Positions 42,113 through 50,294 of a stretch of DNA of 64,000 nucleotides are shown here, in pieces (within the stretch, counting starts at the first letter, position 1; every line of letters begins with the position of its first letter). The stretch comes from JAPUDQ01 sp039916485 (GTDB lineage Bacteria > Patescibacteriota > Saccharimonadia > Saccharimonadales > Saccharimonadaceae). The position numbers and the translations under genes are program-made. The stretch spans positions 1 to 64,000 of the forward strand of contig JBDSLH010000007.1 of assembly GCA_039916485.1 (NCBI GenBank), in the 5' to 3' direction. The notes beneath the pieces are model-generated. The model searched no databases, was not told the origin of the DNA, and worked only from the letters and a program-made list of their open reading frames with translations.

Positions 42113-43543
42113 TTATTTATCTATAGTACGCACACGGATTGTATCAGTCGCACCCGTCACGCCAGGTTGGCGTCCGCTCACGATCACAACAGTAGCGGGA
42201 TGTGGTAAATAGCCGGACTTTACGAGTTCTTCAGCAAGATCCAGACCAGCACGATCACCATCAGGACGCAAAAAACTTTTGTTAGCGTATAGGAGCGCCA
42301 TTTGTTGGGCTACTCTCGGGTCACTCGTCACTGACACGATCGGCAGATGCGGACGATGGGCTGCAATATGCTGCGCGGTTGCACCAGACTTAGTTTCGGC
42401 GACGATGGCGCGTGCCTGGACCTGATGAGCAACGGTAACTGCTGCCAAGCTAATGGCCGTCACGTGCTTGCCTAAGTATCGCGGTTCTCCAAGTGGACGC
42501 ACAGGGATGTGCGTTTGCGTATACATGATGATACGTTTCATGCTTTTGACCGTCTCGATCGGATATTGACCATTTGCTGTTTCGTCACTCAGCATGACGC
42601 AATCTGTCCCAATAACTACCGCATGGCTTACGTCACTTACTTCTGCACGTGTTGGCTCAGGATTATCAACCATGCTCATCATCATTTGAGTGGCAACGAT
42701 ACTGATCTTTGCATGGTTATGGCACAATTCGATAATGCGTCTCTGTACCATTGGGACGATCTCTGCACCTACTTCTACAGCCAAATCGCCTCGAGCGACC
42801 ATGACTCCATCACTCGCTTCAATAATCTTTTCTAGCTCATCTTCATCAATAGCAGGTTTGGTCTCTATTTTTGCCACCACTCGTGCTGTGGAGCCTTTTT
42901 CTGCTAAATATTCTCGCAGCATATGAATGTCATCTGCACTGTGCACAAAACTGAGACAAACATAGTCTATATCTTGCTGTGCCCCATACTCGATGTCTTG
43001 ATAATCTTTCTCAGTCAGTACATCACCACCAAAATCAGTATCGGGTAGGTTGATGCCTTTTCGACTCATAAGCACACCATCGTTCTCGACACGCACTTCA
43101 ACTGTGTGATCGACAATCTTTGTTGCGATAGTCTTTACCTTACCGTCATATATATAGACGCGCTCGCCTTCTTGGACTTTGGTAGCGATGTCATACTGGA
43201 TCGGAAGTGTTTTTCCGTCATGTGCTACGCCGTAAGCAAGCTTGAGTATATCGCCTTTTTTTACATCGAGGTGATTGCCATCGATTTCGCCGAGGCGAAT
43301 CTTTGGGCCTTGAAGATCCTGCAGGATTGCTACTGGCTTCTTTAGCTCAGTTGAGGCTTTCCGTATCCAGGTGATCTGCTGATCACGATCTTTGTTTGTG
43401 CCGTGACTAAAATTAAGACGCAACCCGTTAACTCCTGTAGCTATGAGGTCATAAATTGCCTCATATGAGTTTGTAGCAGGTCCGACAGTTGCTATGATTT
43501 TTGTTCGTTTAAAGATGATTGGGGTCGGTTCTTGTTCTAACAT
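42113..43543 (-). CDS. pyk: pyruvate kinase
   Basis: This protein of about 476 residues converts phosphoenolpyruvate and ADP to pyruvate and ATP. It shows KIIATVGPATNSYE, GLRLNFSHGT, the B domain (KGDILKLAYG, VEVRVENDGVL), the catalytic VVAKIETKPA, GVMVARGDLAVEVG and MLSDETANGQYPIE; the last normally reads MLSGETAKG. An in-frame ATG at 43576 lies upstream of TACAAT at 43552-43557. The ATG at 43543 lies 8 bases after it and fits the family length, so the latter is used. Confidence 0.96.
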   Translation of the reverse strand: MLEQEPTPIIFKRTKIIATVGPATNSYEAIYDLIATGVNGLRLNFSHGTNKDRDQQITWIRKASTELKKPVAILQDLQGPKIRLGEIDGNHLDVKKGDILKLAYGVAHDGKTLPIQYDIATKVQEGERVYIYDGKVKTIATKIVDHTVEVRVENDGVLMSRKGINLPDTDFGGDVLTEKDYQDIEYGAQQDIDYVCLSFVHSADDIHMLREYLAEKGSTARVVAKIETKPAIDEDELEKIIEASDGVMVARGDLAVEVGAEIVPMVQRRIIELCHNHAKISIVATQMMMSMVDNPEPTRAEVSDVSHAVVIGTDCVMLSDETANGQYPIETVKSMKRIIMYTQTHIPVRPLGEPRYLGKHVTAISLAAVTVAHQVQARAIVAETKSGATAQHIAAHRPHLPIVSVTSDPRVAQQMALLYANKSFLRPDGDRAGLDLAEELVKSGYLPHPATVVIVSGRQPGVTGATDTIRVRTIDK

Positions 43544-43619
43544 ATATATAAATTGTATCGGCTTCTGCCCAAACATACCAGGTGTCAGGCCATAAGCAAT
43601 ATGCTATGATGTGGCTATC

Positions 43620-44267
43620 ATGCAACCGCAGCCACTCAATCCCTTCCCTGTCTCTGACGATAAATCGGCCTCGCCACCTGCTCCTGTCGTACCTATGCCA
43701 CAAGTCAAATCCCAGGAGTCAAGCTCACTAAAACCTGTGGCACCGAGTGTCTTCGTGCAACCGGTCTCTCCATATACACATCAGTCCTCAATAAAACCGA
43801 AAGGGCCAACGGCAAAGATCGAGACCTTGCTGGTATCGTTACTTTCTAAGCCGGTGATCCAGTTACCTGACTACATGAAGGATATGGCAGCTCGTATGCT
43901 ACCGTGGCTCACAATTATGATGTCCGTCATCGTAGCACCACTGGTCGTTGTCGGCCTCGCCATGGGTGGATTCCTCGGATTTTTGACGTCATTTTATGAT
44001 ATCAATACCAACCCATTTTACTGGATAACGGTCGTACTGCTTATCACGCAGCTAATACTTATGATTACTGCCGTGCCCCGACTGTTGCGTGAATCTCGAC
44101 GCGGCTGGTACTTACTGTTTCTAGCGTCGCTATTTGGGATTGTAACGCTTATCACCAATATATTTGCCCAATTCGTCGCTCCTATCACGGCACTCCTCAT
44201 AGGTCTTGTAGTTTTCACATTGATTTTATACGTGTTATTCCAGACGCGGTCGTACTACACAAACTAG
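43620..44267 (+). CDS. multi-pass membrane protein with Pro-rich N-terminus
   Basis: This protein of about 215 residues begins with a disordered cytoplasmic region rich in Pro, Ser and Val (about residues 1-75), followed by four hydrophobic helices (LPWLTIMMSVIVAPLVVVGL; FYWITVVLLITQLILMI; WYLLFLASLFGIVTLI; PITALLIGLVVFTLIL). No family is recognised. TGC-TATGAT at 43602-43610 ends 9 bases before the ATG at 43620, which is preferred to the GTG directly at 43611. Confidence 0.65.
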   Translation: MQPQPLNPFPVSDDKSASPPAPVVPMPQVKSQESSSLKPVAPSVFVQPVSPYTHQSSIKPKGPTAKIETLLVSLLSKPVIQLPDYMKDMAARMLPWLTIMMSVIVAPLVVVGLAMGGFLGFLTSFYDINTNPFYWITVVLLITQLILMITAVPRLLRESRRGWYLLFLASLFGIVTLITNIFAQFVAPITALLIGLVVFTLILYVLFQTRSYYTN

Positions 44268-44654
44268 CTATACATTAAAAACAGGGGTTTGATGTAATGT
44301 ATCTGGATTTTCTGGTGCTTCAACTACTTTCTTTACAATTGAATAGTTAGCCATACTGTCCACCACTTCTTCGACTGCAACTATTTCATGACCAGGGATC
44401 ACCACAAACTGCTTTCTATCTGTATGTATCTGCTCATATTCCTTCAAACTCATGTCAATTCGTAGTACGCAGTCTTCATCAGAACATTCACAGTAAAATT
44501 TCAAAATAGTATCTTCAGGAATCGGCACTTCCTCTTCACCCTCTGTTTTGGATATCTCATTTAAAAGTTTGATGTCGTCCTGAACAGACTCATTTCGCTT
44601 TCGAAACATAGCTTCGTTTTCTACAAGTTTATCAATAGGCAATTTTGTGTTCAT
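44268..44654 (-). CDS. conserved hypothetical protein with CEC motif
   Basis: This protein of about 128 residues has an N-terminal helix (VENEAMFRKRNESVQDDIKLLNE), a cysteine-rich turn FYCECSDEDC, and the ordered C-terminal half LKEYEQIHTDRKQFVVIPGHEIVAVEEVVDS and YSIVKKVVEAP. I have a general memory of similar proteins in Actinobacteria, but no function is known. The cysteines may bind a metal. TATACT at 44661-44666 ends 6 bases before the ATG at 44654, so the upstream ATG at 44669 is unlikely. Confidence 0.65.
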   Translation of the reverse strand: MNTKLPIDKLVENEAMFRKRNESVQDDIKLLNEISKTEGEEEVPIPEDTILKFYCECSDEDCVLRIDMSLKEYEQIHTDRKQFVVIPGHEIVAVEEVVDSMANYSIVKKVVEAPENPDTLHQTPVFNV

Positions 44655-44733
44655 ATGTAAAGTATACATAAAGTATTAGATTACAACGAAAAGATAGTTC
44701 AAAATAATTAGTTGGTTACGAGAAAACCAATAC

Positions 44734-44757
44734 AAAAACCCCAGCTTTCGCTGAGGT
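44734..44757 (-). terminator. terminator of tRNA-Glu
   Basis: On the minus strand ACCTCAGC-GAAA-GCTGGGGT forms an 8-bp stem with one G-T pair and a GNRA tetraloop, followed by TTTTTG. It lies just after the tRNA 3' end. Confidence 0.85.
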
Positions 44758-44765
44758 ATTTGTAT

Positions 44766-44840
44766 TGGTGATCCCGCGGGGAATCGAACCCCGGTTGCCA
44801 GGATGAAAACCTGGTGTCCTAACCGTTAGACGACGGGACC
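44766..44840 (-). tRNA. tRNA-Glu (anticodon TTC)
   Basis: The minus strand folds as a complete tRNA. The acceptor GGTCCCG pairs with CGGGATC, followed by discriminator A and an encoded CCA. The D arm follows with TAACGG, and the anticodon arm CCAGG-TTTTCAT-CCTGG has TTC at positions 34-36. The T arm has GGTTCGATTCC. TATAAT at 44862-44867 is the likely -10, about 15 bases before the mature 5' end. This tRNA is a substrate for the MnmA encoded at 23048-24076. Confidence 0.96.
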
Positions 44841-44861
44841 ATGACATTATGGAACTGACTG

Positions 44862-44867
44862 ATTATA
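44862..44867 (-). promoter_or_regulatory. -10 element of tRNA-Glu
   Basis: TATAAT on the minus strand; a partial -35 match (TTTTCA) lies 17 bases further upstream. Confidence 0.55.
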
Positions 44868-44908
44868 ACAAACAATAACAGATGTGAAAAGTGCACAGGG
44901 GACCTGCT

Positions 44909-44943
44909 GTCACAGGGTGAGGCGAGTGGCCTCACCCCGTGAC
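44909..44943 (-). terminator. GC-rich hairpin after the GC-rich gene
   Basis: GTCAC-a-GGGTGAGGC and GCCTCACCC-c-GTGAC form a 14-bp stem with one mismatch and a 5-base loop, immediately past the stop codon at 44950. There is no strong T-run, so termination is likely but not certain. Confidence 0.6.
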
Positions 44944-44949
44944 AAAGCA

Positions 44950-45561
44950 TCAGGCAGTGATCAGCTGACTTGCGTGACACACACGCAGGCAGTCAGGCGA
45001 GTCCAGCACGTCATCAGACGGCTCTTGCTCGAAGACCTTCGCGATCTCCTCCCAGCCGTTGATGATCGGCTTGGAGCTGATGACGAGCCCATCGGGGTTG
45101 GACGGATCGAAATCCCTCCAGTTCTCCGGGATGCCGTTCTTCGGACTCTCAGGTCCGGGACGATCTTGGGGACGGTGCGGGCGTGGGTGCTGGTTGCCGT
45201 CGGTGACGATCAGCCCACGCACACGATTGCCTCGAGCGGTGGTCTTGGTCACGTTCGTTGCCACCAGACGATCGCTGGTGAATTTGGCGCGACCCTGACG
45301 GATCAGTTCTTGGACGTGCATCCTGATGGATTCGATCGGTGCCCCGAGTCGATGTGCCAAGCGGCGAATCGCCTGTTCGCCGGTGCCATAGACACCGGAC
45401 TTGCGCCGTCGGTTGATGAAGCATCTTGCCTTGCGGATTGTCGCCAGAACATCTTGAACTGTCAACACAACGAAATCCTCCTGTGCAAATTGTGAAGTAT
45501 AACGAGGATCCTCCTGCGCTGGCTGCGCAAAAGTGAAAGAAACATCGTTGTTTCCTGTCAC
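44950..45561 (-). CDS. GC-rich hypothetical protein, possibly a winged-helix regulator
   Basis: This 203-residue protein starts with GTG. Codons are ordinary for the window in the first 30 or so positions and become strongly G/C-ending afterwards, unlike all neighbours. Residues about 60-100 (GEQAIRRLAHRLGAPIESIRMHVQELIRQGR) look like a helix-turn-helix with a following wing. The rest is Pro-, Arg- and Asp-rich, with WRDFDPSNPDGLVISSKPIINGWEEIAKVF near the end. No family is recognised. A strong promoter precedes it (45573-45601) and a hairpin follows. It shares GC composition, GTG-ACA start and isolated transcription with the island at 11.6-12.1 kb. Confidence 0.7.
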   Translation of the reverse strand: MTGNNDVSFTFAQPAQEDPRYTSQFAQEDFVVLTVQDVLATIRKARCFINRRRKSGVYGTGEQAIRRLAHRLGAPIESIRMHVQELIRQGRAKFTSDRLVATNVTKTTARGNRVRGLIVTDGNQHPRPHRPQDRPGPESPKNGIPENWRDFDPSNPDGLVISSKPIINGWEEIAKVFEQEPSDDVLDSPDCLRVCHASQLITA

Positions 45562-45572
45562 GTTATCTGTTG

Positions 45573-45601
45573 TTTATACCAAATTTGACATCTGTTGTCA
45601 A
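45573..45601 (-). promoter_or_regulatory. promoter of the GC-rich gene
   Basis: On the minus strand TTGACA (45596-45601) and TATAAA (45573-45578) are 17 bases apart, close to consensus. Confidence 0.8.
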
Positions 45602-45618
45602 TCATGTCAACGCACTTT

Positions 45619-46869
45619 CTACAGTTTGGGCAAGTCTGTCCAACTAGTCGTGTAGCGAGGGCTACGTAATTCTTGTTTACTATGCCATGTATTCTTTTTC
45701 TCTCGCTCTGCCGCGTGATAGATGATCCCGCCGTATTTGCTGTTCAATACGTCCATAGACGCCATGAGTTCAGTCCGTTGGTCTCGTTTATTCTCGGACG
45801 AGAGCATTGATAGCTGCCAATCTTTTCGATCAACGATGTCATGCAAGATCACTCCTCCCTTCTGGTATGCGAACTGATCATCATAGATATCCTCAAGACC
45901 TTGTAGAGCAGCAGTAACAATCCGGGCCGTATCAGCCGATGCTTCAGGCAGCACAACCAGTGTTGATAGATATACTCGTGGTTGATCTTTTGTATGTCGA
46001 TTGGCCGACAGAAACACTACTATATGCCTAGCTACACTATCCTGAGCACGTAGCTTAACTGCTGTCTGGGCAGCAAAAGACGCTATGGCAGACTCAAGCA
46101 CGTGGTAGGCCCGGACCTTATGGCCAAAACTTCGAGATCTCATAATCTGCTTGCGTTGCTCATGTTTATCACCGAATGGTATTCGTGCCACCCCACGAAG
46201 TTCATCAATCATCTTTTGTCCAACTATATTAAATTGTTGTCTCACCCATCCATCGGACATCGATATCAGCTGCATCGCGGTAGATATACCGACATTTTGT
46301 AATTTTGGAGCTGTTCGCCAGCCGACTCCCCAAATATCTTCTACTGGTAAAGCCGACAGCATTTCAGTCCGTGTAACTTCGTCGATAACGGCATACACTC
46401 CGCGCCTTTTTTTCGCATACGTGCTGGCTACCTTCGCCAGGGTTTTCGTTGGCGCAACCCCGATAGATACCGGTATGCCTACTTCTCGTGTTATTCGTTG
46501 TCGAACTTCTTGTGCCCATGCATCATAATCCTCAATCTGTAGCTCTGATAAGTCCATAAATGCTTCATCGATCGAATACACCTCAATAAGTGGAGTTACT
46601 TCACGCAGAATGGTCACAATACGCTCGCTGACATTGCCATACAGCTCGAAATTCGCAGAAAACATCGTCACTTGATGTAGTTTTATCAGAGATTCATATT
46701 TAAACCTCGGGGCACCCATCGGCAGCCCGATATCTTTTGCTTCTTGGCTACGAGAGATAAAACACCCATCGTTATTACTGAGCACTACTACCGGTTTCGT
46801 CGTCAGCTCAGGACGAAATAGTCTCTCACAGCTCACAAAGAAATTATTACAATCTATCAACGCGTACAT
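45619..46869 (-). CDS. umuC: Y-family DNA polymerase, UmuC type
   Basis: This protein of about 416 residues is a translesion polymerase. It has ALIDCNNFFVSCERLF and SNNDGCFISRSQEAK at the N-terminus, the catalytic YSIDEAFMDLS, GIPVSIGVAPTKTLAKVAS, and IWGVGWRTAPKL in the thumb. The length and the SNNDG motif point to UmuC rather than DinB. The frame is open upstream to 46908, but the ATG at 46869 overlaps the TAA of the UmuD-like gene (TAATG). No LexA box was seen upstream. Confidence 0.95.
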   Translation of the reverse strand: MYALIDCNNFFVSCERLFRPELTTKPVVVLSNNDGCFISRSQEAKDIGLPMGAPRFKYESLIKLHQVTMFSANFELYGNVSERIVTILREVTPLIEVYSIDEAFMDLSELQIEDYDAWAQEVRQRITREVGIPVSIGVAPTKTLAKVASTYAKKRRGVYAVIDEVTRTEMLSALPVEDIWGVGWRTAPKLQNVGISTAMQLISMSDGWVRQQFNIVGQKMIDELRGVARIPFGDKHEQRKQIMRSRSFGHKVRAYHVLESAIASFAAQTAVKLRAQDSVARHIVVFLSANRHTKDQPRVYLSTLVVLPEASADTARIVTAALQGLEDIYDDQFAYQKGGVILHDIVDRKDWQLSMLSSENKRDQRTELMASMDVLNSKYGGIIYHAAEREKKNTWHSKQELRSPRYTTSWTDLPKL

Positions 46870-47228
46870 TACAAATAACTCTGCACACAGTGCGTTATGA
46901 CGCCCCAAAGAAGTACGGATTCGTCTAACCGATGGCCGCTGAGATCTACAAAATGGTTGTCTCTCATCCGTGCTACTACAAAATCATCATCTACTACGAC
47001 CACAGAGAGGCGGCTGGTCGTGGGGACTGCAGCACGATCAACAACCACAATACTATCTGCCTTCCAACCAAGCAGTGGGATTTCCTGCTCTAGACGCCAA
47101 AAATACGTACTGGCTCGGTGTTGTATGACTAATTTGTCCAAGCTTAGATTTTGTCCATGTTGATCTTCACCGGCATTTGGAAAACCTGCGTGATATACCA
47201 ACCCCTCACTTGTCGCACCTTTTTTCAT
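46869..47228 (-). CDS. umuD: UmuD-like S24 protein lacking the Ser-Lys dyad
   Basis: This 119-residue protein aligns with UmuD: FPNAGEDQHGQNLSLDKLVIQHRASTYFWRL at the N-terminal side and SIVVVDRA later. In UmuD the catalytic Ser sits in GDSM and the Lys in FTVKKL. Here the corresponding stretches are LEQEIPLLGW and FVVARM, with neither residue. It should thus be unable to self-cleave and may act as a fixed accessory subunit of the coupled UmuC. TATACT at 47235-47240 ends 6 bases before the ATG. Confidence 0.85.
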   Translation of the reverse strand: MKKGATSEGLVYHAGFPNAGEDQHGQNLSLDKLVIQHRASTYFWRLEQEIPLLGWKADSIVVVDRAAVPTTSRLSVVVVDDDFVVARMRDNHFVDLSGHRLDESVLLWGVITHCVQSYL

Positions 47229-47279
47229 CTCTTTAGTATAACGTGATCCTTGTACAATTGCATATTTTATTAAATAGTA

Positions 47280-47308
47280 TTGACAAAATGTAAAATATTT
47301 GATATAAT
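47280..47308 (+). promoter_or_regulatory. consensus promoter of the first surface protein
   Basis: TTGACA (47280-47285) and TATAAT (47303-47308) are separated by 17 bases. GGGAGGAG at 47334-47341 follows in a leader of about 34 bases. Confidence 0.88.
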
Positions 47309-47348
47309 ATGAAGATAGTTTATTAATACCTTTGGGAGGAGAACGACT

Positions 47349-48038
47349 ATGAACGCATTTAAGAACCTAATTGTAGGTACAGCAGTTCTCACGGTGGGCG
47401 CATTTGTTGCCCTTCCAGTAAACGTATCAGCAGCTGCCAACAATGGCACGCTAAAAGTACACGAGCAAGGCACCCCTGCCGCGACAGAAAGCAACGATCC
47501 TAAAGTTTGTAACTTTAACTTCGAAGGTTTTGGATTCGACAAAGGCCAAAGCGGTAGTATCGTTATAACCACACAAGGTGGTGGTAACGACAAAACTGAG
47601 GTAAAACAAATTAATCTTCCTGCTGCAAACGCAAACGGATACACAGAATCAACATATCTTACTCTTGCTAACGGTCATTACAAAACGACACTATACGGTA
47701 AAAGTACTAACGGTAGCGCAGACTACAACAATGAGCTCAAAGCTAAAAGCAAAGTGATCAAAGTAGACTGCCCAGTTGTTGTGACGCCTCCAGTTACTGT
47801 AGTGACACCTGTCACTCCTCGTAACCCTGGCACTACCACGCCTACTCCAGGCGTTGCAGGTACAACAACCGAATCTGGTCGTGTACTTGCCGAATCTGCA
47901 ACAACAACCAAGGGAGCGGGTGCTCAGCTGCCTGAATCAATAGCAGCTACAGGCGCAAATCCACTTCAAATATTGTTTAACACATTGTTTGCGGGGCTTG
48001 GTGTGTATAGCTCGATGCTATTACGCAAAAACAAGTAA
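47349..48038 (+). CDS. secreted cell-surface protein with IAATG sorting-like tail
   Basis: This 229-residue protein has a signal peptide (VGTAVLTVGAFVALPVNVSA, cut near residue 30). A beta-rich domain of about 100 residues follows with KVCNFNFEGFGFDKGQSGSIVI, then a Thr/Pro-rich spacer and a C-terminal tail of LPESIAATGAN, a hydrophobic helix and LLRKNK. The tail has the layout of a sortase signal, with ATG in place of the usual xTG context of LPxTG. A strong promoter and ribosome binding site suggest high expression. First of four adjacent secreted proteins. Confidence 0.82.
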   Translation: MNAFKNLIVGTAVLTVGAFVALPVNVSAAANNGTLKVHEQGTPAATESNDPKVCNFNFEGFGFDKGQSGSIVITTQGGGNDKTEVKQINLPAANANGYTESTYLTLANGHYKTTLYGKSTNGSADYNNELKAKSKVIKVDCPVVVTPPVTVVTPVTPRNPGTTTPTPGVAGTTTESGRVLAESATTTKGAGAQLPESIAATGANPLQILFNTLFAGLGVYSSMLLRKNK

Positions 48039-48054
48039 AAGGCTCCGGTGTTTA

Positions 48055-48089
48055 ATAAGAGACGTCAAACGACGTCTCTTATCTTGTTT
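48055..48089 (+). terminator. terminator after the first surface protein
   Basis: A 12-bp perfect stem ATAAGAGACGTC / GACGTCTCTTAT with loop AAAC is followed by CTTGTTT. Confidence 0.8.
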
Positions 48090-48106
48090 ATGGTTATAAA
48101 ATAATA

Positions 48107-48134
48107 TTGACAATAGATAAAATAAGTGTATAAT
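48107..48134 (+). promoter_or_regulatory. promoter of the second surface protein
   Basis: TTGACA (48107-48112) and TATAAT (48129-48134) are 16 bases apart. Confidence 0.8.
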
Positions 48135-48197
48135 TTGTCAAAATATAAGAAATACATCGTGGTAACTTAACTGGGTGGCAGAAAAGAGACGATACAT

Positions 48198-50123
48198 ATG
48201 AACCGACTTTCACAAACCTTTAAGGTTGGCTTGGCATTGCTATTTGCAGTTTTGTCTACTAACCTGTTACCTGTGTACGCATCAGCGTTAGCAGCGCCTG
48301 ATCCAGTAACTCCTGTGCAAAAAGTAGATATATGTCATAGTGCCGGACAATCAGGCAAGTATACAATCAATAATATCGATACATCTGCAATAGATGAGCT
48401 AAACAACCCTGACAGTAATAATGGCCATGGTACGCACGAAAACGATATAATTCCACCTTTTACGAGCAGCCCCGACAATGTTGTGTATCCGGGTAAAAAC
48501 TGGAATGAAACAACTCAAGCAATTTATGAGAAGGATTGTAAAACCGAATCAGATATTGAGAGTGATTCGCCTACAGCCCCTACATTCAATGCGATTACTA
48601 AGTGTGGGGAATACGGCAGCGTCGTATTGCCTATTGATACGGATACAATCACATATTCAATAGCACCAACTAATCCAACGCAAGGTGCATTTACCGTAAC
48701 TGCGAATCCTGCAAAAGATATTGATCTAGACGTCACCGGCACAAGCTATGTGTTGGGTCAGAACGGTAAAGCAACATTTACCGGCAACCTAGATACATAC
48801 ACTGTATGTGAACAGCCTACCACGCTCGTGGAGTGTGAATCTTATCAGCTAATTGAAGCTACAAACCTCAACCTAAATGGCTGGACTCTTGTGCGAGGTG
48901 CAACTTTTGTAGACGGTGGTATCAATCTTAACAGTCCTGGCGATTGGACAAGCTCTACAATCACTCGTGCGATGAGTGGTACACTTGCTGATCTAGGTAC
49001 AGGTGTAAGCTATACTCCAGATACACAATATCTTGGCCTCCATGTTAAAACAGCCGAAGGCACCCTCGTATATGAATCAGCATATGGTGGTAATTGGTGG
49101 CTCGACGATAGTACTGCTTTAGCAAACATGAAAACAAATGCTCCACACCAAGGTGGTGGCCAAGGAAGCAATTACTATGGAACCCTCCAAGAATGGGCAG
49201 CAGCATTCCCTAAGCTTCAGGTTGAAAAGCTTACTGTTTTATACACAAGCCCAACACCGGCAAACACTACAGTTACGTCTGTAAAAATTGACTGTAAGGA
49301 ATATACATTTGATTACGAACGTGTTGCACTGCCTTGTTCTGTAAAAAGTAACACATACAGCGATGTCTGGTCATACGACGGTTACACGTATCCTGAAGCT
49401 GATGATTACAAAGTCGGCGGCACAAACGTCGTTAACAACGGTACATACAGCTTTACGAACGAAGGACTACACATCTCTACTCCTGACAAGCCTGCATATG
49501 TGTTTGGACTCTTTGACGGAGGCAACACTGCTCTCGCCGACATCAGCGATATGGGATATACAACATTCCGTAAAGCAATTTCTGCTGGATATGAGCAAAC
49601 TCTACCTGCATATATCCTCTACGTCGACACCAATGGGGCTACCGCGGGCGGTGAAACCTACTTCTTCTACGAGCCTTACTATAATGGTGCAGTGATCGAA
49701 GATTCTTGGCAGACTTGGGACGCAATTAACGGCGGAAACGCAAAATGGTATGTTAGCGGCACGGGTCAAACACTCCGAAGTTGGAGCTACCTTGTAGCAA
49801 ACTACCCTGATGCAGAAGTACTCGCATATGGATTTAACCAAGGTACAAGCAACGCTGAAACTTACACTGTTATCCAAGACATGAAGTTTGACTGTGCAAC
49901 AACACATTTCTCAGCACCGCAGGTGCTCGGTGAAGAAACAACAGATCCAACACCCGTGACTCCTACAGTCATCGTACCGACACTAGCTGCCGTGCTTCCT
50001 GCGCAGATCGCTGCTACCGGTGCAAATGACAACCAATCATCGGTAATACTACTGACCGGTATCGTTTTCAGCGCAATGACATATTTCTTCGTACTACGAC
50101 GTCAAAAATCGTACGAACTTTAG
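48198..50123 (+). CDS. secreted surface protein with ICH...DIIPPF domain and IAATG tail
   Basis: This 641-residue protein starts with a signal peptide (KVGLALLFAVLSTNLLPVYASA). The first domain (about residues 42-115) reads VDICHSAGQSGKYTI, GHGTHENDIIPPF, GKNWNETTQAIYEKDC, and is shared with the next surface protein. Two similar regions follow (YESAYGGNWWLDD..., YFFYEPYYNGAVIEDSWQTWD), each roughly 170 residues and beta-rich, so there is an internal repeat. The C-terminus is VLPAQIAATGAN, a membrane helix and LRRQKSYEL. Likely cell-wall or membrane anchored; no enzyme motif seen. Confidence 0.82.
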   Translation: MNRLSQTFKVGLALLFAVLSTNLLPVYASALAAPDPVTPVQKVDICHSAGQSGKYTINNIDTSAIDELNNPDSNNGHGTHENDIIPPFTSSPDNVVYPGKNWNETTQAIYEKDCKTESDIESDSPTAPTFNAITKCGEYGSVVLPIDTDTITYSIAPTNPTQGAFTVTANPAKDIDLDVTGTSYVLGQNGKATFTGNLDTYTVCEQPTTLVECESYQLIEATNLNLNGWTLVRGATFVDGGINLNSPGDWTSSTITRAMSGTLADLGTGVSYTPDTQYLGLHVKTAEGTLVYESAYGGNWWLDDSTALANMKTNAPHQGGGQGSNYYGTLQEWAAAFPKLQVEKLTVLYTSPTPANTTVTSVKIDCKEYTFDYERVALPCSVKSNTYSDVWSYDGYTYPEADDYKVGGTNVVNNGTYSFTNEGLHISTPDKPAYVFGLFDGGNTALADISDMGYTTFRKAISAGYEQTLPAYILYVDTNGATAGGETYFFYEPYYNGAVIEDSWQTWDAINGGNAKWYVSGTGQTLRSWSYLVANYPDAEVLAYGFNQGTSNAETYTVIQDMKFDCATTHFSAPQVLGEETTDPTPVTPTVIVPTLAAVLPAQIAATGANDNQSSVILLTGIVFSAMTYFFVLRRQKSYEL

Positions 50124-50140
50124 TCAATAGTTGAGATATT

Positions 50141-50175
50141 AAATACCCCTGTCACCAGATAGGGGTATTTAATAT
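50141..50175. terminator. terminator after the second surface protein
   Basis: AAATACCCCT and AGGGGTATTT form a 10-bp perfect stem with a 10-base loop. The following tract is TAATAT, a weak T-run. Confidence 0.65.
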
Positions 50176-50294
50176 AGAGAAAAATGTGATCTAGATTACA
50201 GTTTTATCACAAATCATAGGAGTACCATAAAGATACTTAAACCAAAACTGCGGGTAAATCTACAACTTATAAAGTGGGGAAGAGGGGTTCTACA

